Source: Rickettsiales bacterium (GTDB lineage: Bacteria; Pseudomonadota; Alphaproteobacteria; Rickettsiales; UBA1997). Taken from it: a DNA stretch of 7,715 nucleotides. A program made the translations under genes and the position numbers. Location: positions 1 to 7,715 of the forward strand of contig CANDYP010000067.1 of the NCBI GenBank assembly GCA_947425005.1, given 5' to 3'. The notes under the pieces are model-generated. The model saw nothing but the letters and a program-made list of their open reading frames with translations. It had not been told where the DNA came from and did not search any database. Positions 5,944 through 7,715 of the stretch are shown piece by piece; the stretch's first letter is position 1, and each line of letters opens with the position of its first letter.

Positions 5944-6264
5944 ATGCCGAAAAATCAACTAACTCTGGAAGAGCTGTTTGCGCTGATCCAAGACAAAATT
6001 TCTAAAAAAGAAGAAGGCTCTTATTCTTACGAATTAACCAAAAAAGGTGTCGAAAAAATCACCAGAAAAGTTGGTGAAGAAGCGCTAGAAGTTGTGATCG
6101 CAGCTTTTATTAACGACAGAAATCCAAGCACAAAATCTCGCGAAGAATTGATCGGCGAAGTTTGCGATTTATTTTACCACAATCTGGTTTTGCTGGCTTC
6201 GCAACAAATTGAATTTTCCGAAATTTTGGCAGAATTAACAAAAAGAAATCAGAGCAAAAAATAA
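5944..6264 (+). CDS. hisE: Phosphoribosyl-ATP diphosphatase
   Basis: HisE hydrolyses phosphoribosyl-ATP to phosphoribosyl-AMP and pyrophosphate, the second step of histidine biosynthesis, in the cytosol. The 106-residue product is a stand-alone HisE of normal length, not a HisIE fusion. It has the MazG-like all-helical signature: SYSYELTKKGVEKITRKVGEEALEVVIAA with E45, E46 and E49, then EVCDLFYHNLVLLA with E72 and D75, which are the expected Mg-binding acidic residues. The ATG at 5944 is preceded by CCCCCAAACAAA and lacks a Shine-Dalgarno sequence. No other his gene is in the window, although in many alphaproteobacteria hisE ends a his operon. The stop is 2 bases before the erpA start, so the two are probably translated from one message. 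Confidence 0.95.
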   Translation: MPKNQLTLEELFALIQDKISKKEEGSYSYELTKKGVEKITRKVGEEALEVVIAAFINDRNPSTKSREELIGEVCDLFYHNLVLLASQQIEFSEILAELTKRNQSKK

Positions 6265-6266
6265 AA

Positions 6267-6602
6267 ATGAACTCCGTAACCCTCACAAATTCAGCAATTG
6301 AGCGCATTCACGAAATTCAACAAAAAGAATCCAATCGTGAAAAATTCCTGCGCATTTCAATTTCCGGCGGCGGGTGCAGTGGCTTTCAATACATCTTCGA
6401 ACTAGACAACAAGCACCTCGAAGGCGACATCAAAATCTTTGAAGAAAATTCCCAAATTCTGGCAATCACCGACGAAACTTCTTTACCATTTTTAAGCGGC
6501 GCTGAAATTGAATTCGTCAAAGAGCTCGGCGCCTCTTACTTCAAAGTCAACAACCCCAACGCCAAAGCCAATTGCGGCTGCGGCAGTTCATTTTCAGTTT
6601 AG
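6267..6602 (+). CDS. erpA: A-type iron-sulfur cluster carrier (ErpA/IscA family)
   Basis: This 111-residue protein should receive Fe-S clusters from the assembly scaffold and pass them to apo-enzymes in the cytosol. All three cluster-binding cysteines are present: C37 in ISGGGCSGFQY (33-42) and C103/C105 in the C-terminal NCGCGSSFSV. SLPFLSGAEIEFV (72-84) and FKVNNPNAKANCGCG (92-106) match ErpA more closely than IscA by remembered sequence, especially the NPNAK and GSSFS parts. IscA and SufA remain alternatives. It starts 2 bases after the hisE stop codon and has only an A-run upstream, so translational coupling is likely. No isc or suf operon gene is nearby. The stop codon is followed directly by palindromic repeat copy 2. 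Confidence 0.93.
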   Translation: MNSVTLTNSAIERIHEIQQKESNREKFLRISISGGGCSGFQYIFELDNKHLEGDIKIFEENSQILAITDETSLPFLSGAEIEFVKELGASYFKVNNPNAKANCGCGSSFSV

Positions 6603-6607
6603 TAACA

Positions 6608-6731
6608 ATCTCGATCCAGCCCCCTGACAAGGGGGGTAAGGGGGTTTCTTGTCACGATTTCATATTTTAAATTTTTGAATCTTGGACGAGAAACCCCCCT
6701 ACCCCCCTTGTCAGGGGGGCTGGATCGAGAT
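6608..6731. repeat. Palindromic repeat copy 2, inside-out arrangement, between erpA and glyQ
   Basis: Half-unit 6608-6653 (complement orientation) and half-unit 6685-6731 (forward) pair over about 46 positions, with one single-base gap (C5 versus C6) and two mismatches, around a 31-nt AT-rich spacer at 6654-6684. Both halves carry TTGTCA between the C6 and G6 runs, and both end in the GGATCGAGAT-type tail on the outside. In copies 1 and 3 that tail lies in the loop and the GACGAGAAAC side lies outside, so the half-units here are turned round. The stem begins 5 bases after the erpA stop and ends 13 bases before the glyQ ATG. It could act on the erpA mRNA end or glyQ translation. No T-run follows on the plus strand. 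Confidence 0.92.
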
Positions 6732-6744
6732 AGTATTTACCTTT

Positions 6745-7599
6745 ATGTCTTTCCAAAAAATAATCTTCGATCTTCAAACTTTCTGGGCCGCGCAAGGTTG
6801 CGCCGTGTTGCAACCCATCGACATTGAAGTCGGCGCCGGCACGCTTCACCCCGCAACCGTCCTTCGCGCTCTCGGCCCCAAACCGTGGAAAGCCGCTTAC
6901 GTACAACCCTCACGACGCCCGACAGACGCTAGATACGCGCAGAACCCCAACCGCCTCAGCCACTACTACCAATTCCAGGTTTTACTAAAACCGGCACCAC
7001 ACAACATCAAAGACCTTTACCTCCAAAGCCTTGACCTCATTGGTCTTAACACCGAAAGCAACGACATCCGCTTTGTTGAAGATGACTGGGAAAACCCTTC
7101 CGTCGGCGCGTCCGGCCTGGGCTGGGAAGTTTGGTTCAACGGCATGGAAGTCTCACAATTCACCTACATGCAACAGGTTGGCGGCATTGAGTGCGAAATA
7201 ATCGCCGGCGAAATCACCTACGGACTTGAGCGCATCGCGATGCACATCCAAGGCGTTGATTCAATCTTCGACATTAATTGGAATGGACGCGAGGGAGCAG
7301 AAAAAATTTCCTACGGCGACGTTTTTAAACAAAATGAAATCGAGAATTCCGCCTTTATTTTAGAGCATTCTAACGTTGAAACTTTGTTTAGAAATTTTGC
7401 CGAAAGCAAAGAGCAGTCGCAGATTTTGGCCGAAAAAAATCTGCCAATTCCGGCTTACGAACAAGCTTTGAAAGCTAGCCATCTTTTGAATTTGTTAGAT
7501 GCGAGAGGGGCGATCTCGGTAAACGAACGCACCTCCTACATCGGCCAAATTCGTGGGTTGGTGAAGAGGGCTTGTGAGTTGATGTTGGAAAAAAATTAA
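6745..7599 (+). CDS. glyQ: Glycyl-tRNA synthetase alpha subunit
   Basis: GlyQ is the catalytic chain of the bacterial alpha2beta2-type glycyl-tRNA synthetase, which charges tRNA-Gly using ATP; GlyS is the obligate partner. The 284-residue product matches the family end to end: [20 protein letters not shown] (14-33), [20 protein letters not shown] (52-71), [11 protein letters not shown] (73-83), class II motif 2 [12 protein letters not shown] (107-118), [18 protein letters not shown] (124-141), motif 3 [12 protein letters not shown] (155-166) and the C-terminal [13 protein letters not shown] (250-262). E. coli GlyQ is about 303 residues, the difference lying mainly at the ends. I chose the ATG at 6745 because family similarity begins there. 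An in-frame TTG at 6682 would add 21 residues encoded by the upstream repeat. No Shine-Dalgarno sequence precedes the ATG (TAGTATTTACCTTT). glyS usually follows at once, but here a repeat does, so glyS must lie beyond the window or elsewhere. Confidence 0.97.
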   Translation: MSFQKIIFDLQTFWAAQGCAVLQPIDIEVGAGTLHPATVLRALGPKPWKAAYVQPSRRPTDARYAQNPNRLSHYYQFQVLLKPAPHNIKDLYLQSLDLIGLNTESNDIRFVEDDWENPSVGASGLGWEVWFNGMEVSQFTYMQQVGGIECEIIAGEITYGLERIAMHIQGVDSIFDINWNGREGAEKISYGDVFKQNEIENSAFILEHSNVETLFRNFAESKEQSQILAEKNLPIPAYEQALKASHLLNLLDARGAISVNERTSYIGQIRGLVKRACELMLEKN

Positions 7600-7602
7600 A
7601 TC

Positions 7603-7646
7603 GAGTCTGGGACGAGAAACTCCTGTCTGAGTCTGGGACGAGAAAC
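7603..7646 (+). repeat. 18-bp direct repeat at the left edge of palindromic repeat copy 3
   Basis: GAGTCTGGGACGAGAAAC occurs at 7603-7620 and again, identical, at 7629-7646, a period of 26 bases with TCCTGTCT between. The second copy runs on into the C6-rich arm of repeat copy 3; the first does not. This looks like a duplicated or abandoned left end of the element. The related word GTCTTGGAC appears beside copy 1 (complement of 498-506) and ATCTTGGAC beside copy 2 (6679-6687). Confidence 0.9.
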
Positions 7647-7715
7647 CCCCCTACCCCCCTTATCAGGGGGGCTTGGATCGAGCTCGGGTTAAGCCCCCCC
7701 TGATAAGGGGGGTAG
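7637..7715. repeat. Palindromic repeat copy 3, cut by the window edge, downstream of glyQ
   Basis: The left arm contains GACGAGAAAC, C6, TA, C6, TTATCA and G6. The 18-nt loop TGGATCGAGCTCGGGTTA lies at 7674-7691. The right arm begins at 7692 (AG, seven C, TGATAA, G6, TAG) and leaves the window at 7715. Visible pairing is 7651-7673 with 7692-7715, perfect except for one extra C. Loop and layout match copy 1 (15 of 18 loop bases identical). The element follows the glyQ stop codon and would separate glyQ from whatever lies downstream. Confidence 0.9.

Noticed and set aside
6608..6731. Classic Rho-independent terminator for erpA
   Set aside because: The stem is long enough, but no T-run follows on the plus strand. 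It is recorded as a repeat with a possible effect on termination only.
514..7715. CRISPR array
   Set aside because: The repeats are palindromic pairs at three distant gene boundaries without regular spacers, and no cas gene is present.

Overview
The window reads as a compact piece of a bacterial chromosome, probably alphaproteobacterial and of moderate to low G+C. The Dcd protein resembles the proteobacterial monofunctional dCTP deaminase closely, and GlyQ, ErpA, HisE and RbfA fit the same placement. I infer this from remembered family sequences, not from a search, and I cannot name a genus. Coding density is high, with no tRNA, rRNA, CRISPR array or transposase gene.

Left part (1-2760, all minus strand). 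Read in transcription order the genes are dcd (dCTP deaminase), a secreted protein with a Pro/Gln/Met-rich linker and a degenerate intradiol-dioxygenase domain, rbfA (ribosome-binding factor A) and the 5' part of dxr (non-mevalonate isoprenoid pathway), which runs off the left edge. dcd and the secreted-protein gene are 11 bases apart and are probably co-transcribed. rbfA and dxr are separated by a long, nearly perfect hairpin repeat.

Middle part (2761-5184). A Kef-type cation:proton antiporter gene (+) diverges from dcd and converges on ndk (-). A perfect 18-bp stem with a T-run on the ndk side lies between the convergent genes and probably ends ndk transcription, perhaps both.

Right part (5185-7715, plus strand). 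A ParD/ParE-type toxin-antitoxin pair with a 4-base overlap is followed by hisE (histidine biosynthesis), erpA (Fe-S cluster carrier, 2 bases after hisE) and glyQ (glycyl-tRNA synthetase alpha chain). glyS is not within the window.

Two features stand out beyond the genes. First, a C6/G6-rich palindromic repeat occurs at three gene boundaries as six half-units. Two copies share one layout and a conserved 18-nt loop, while the third has its half-units turned inside out. Second, none of the ten visible start regions other than ParE's internal overlap has a recognisable AGGAG-type Shine-Dalgarno sequence, and most starts are instead preceded by an A-run. The secreted intradiol-like protein, which has lost two of four iron ligands, is the least ordinary gene. 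I did not find a clearly new multi-gene system.
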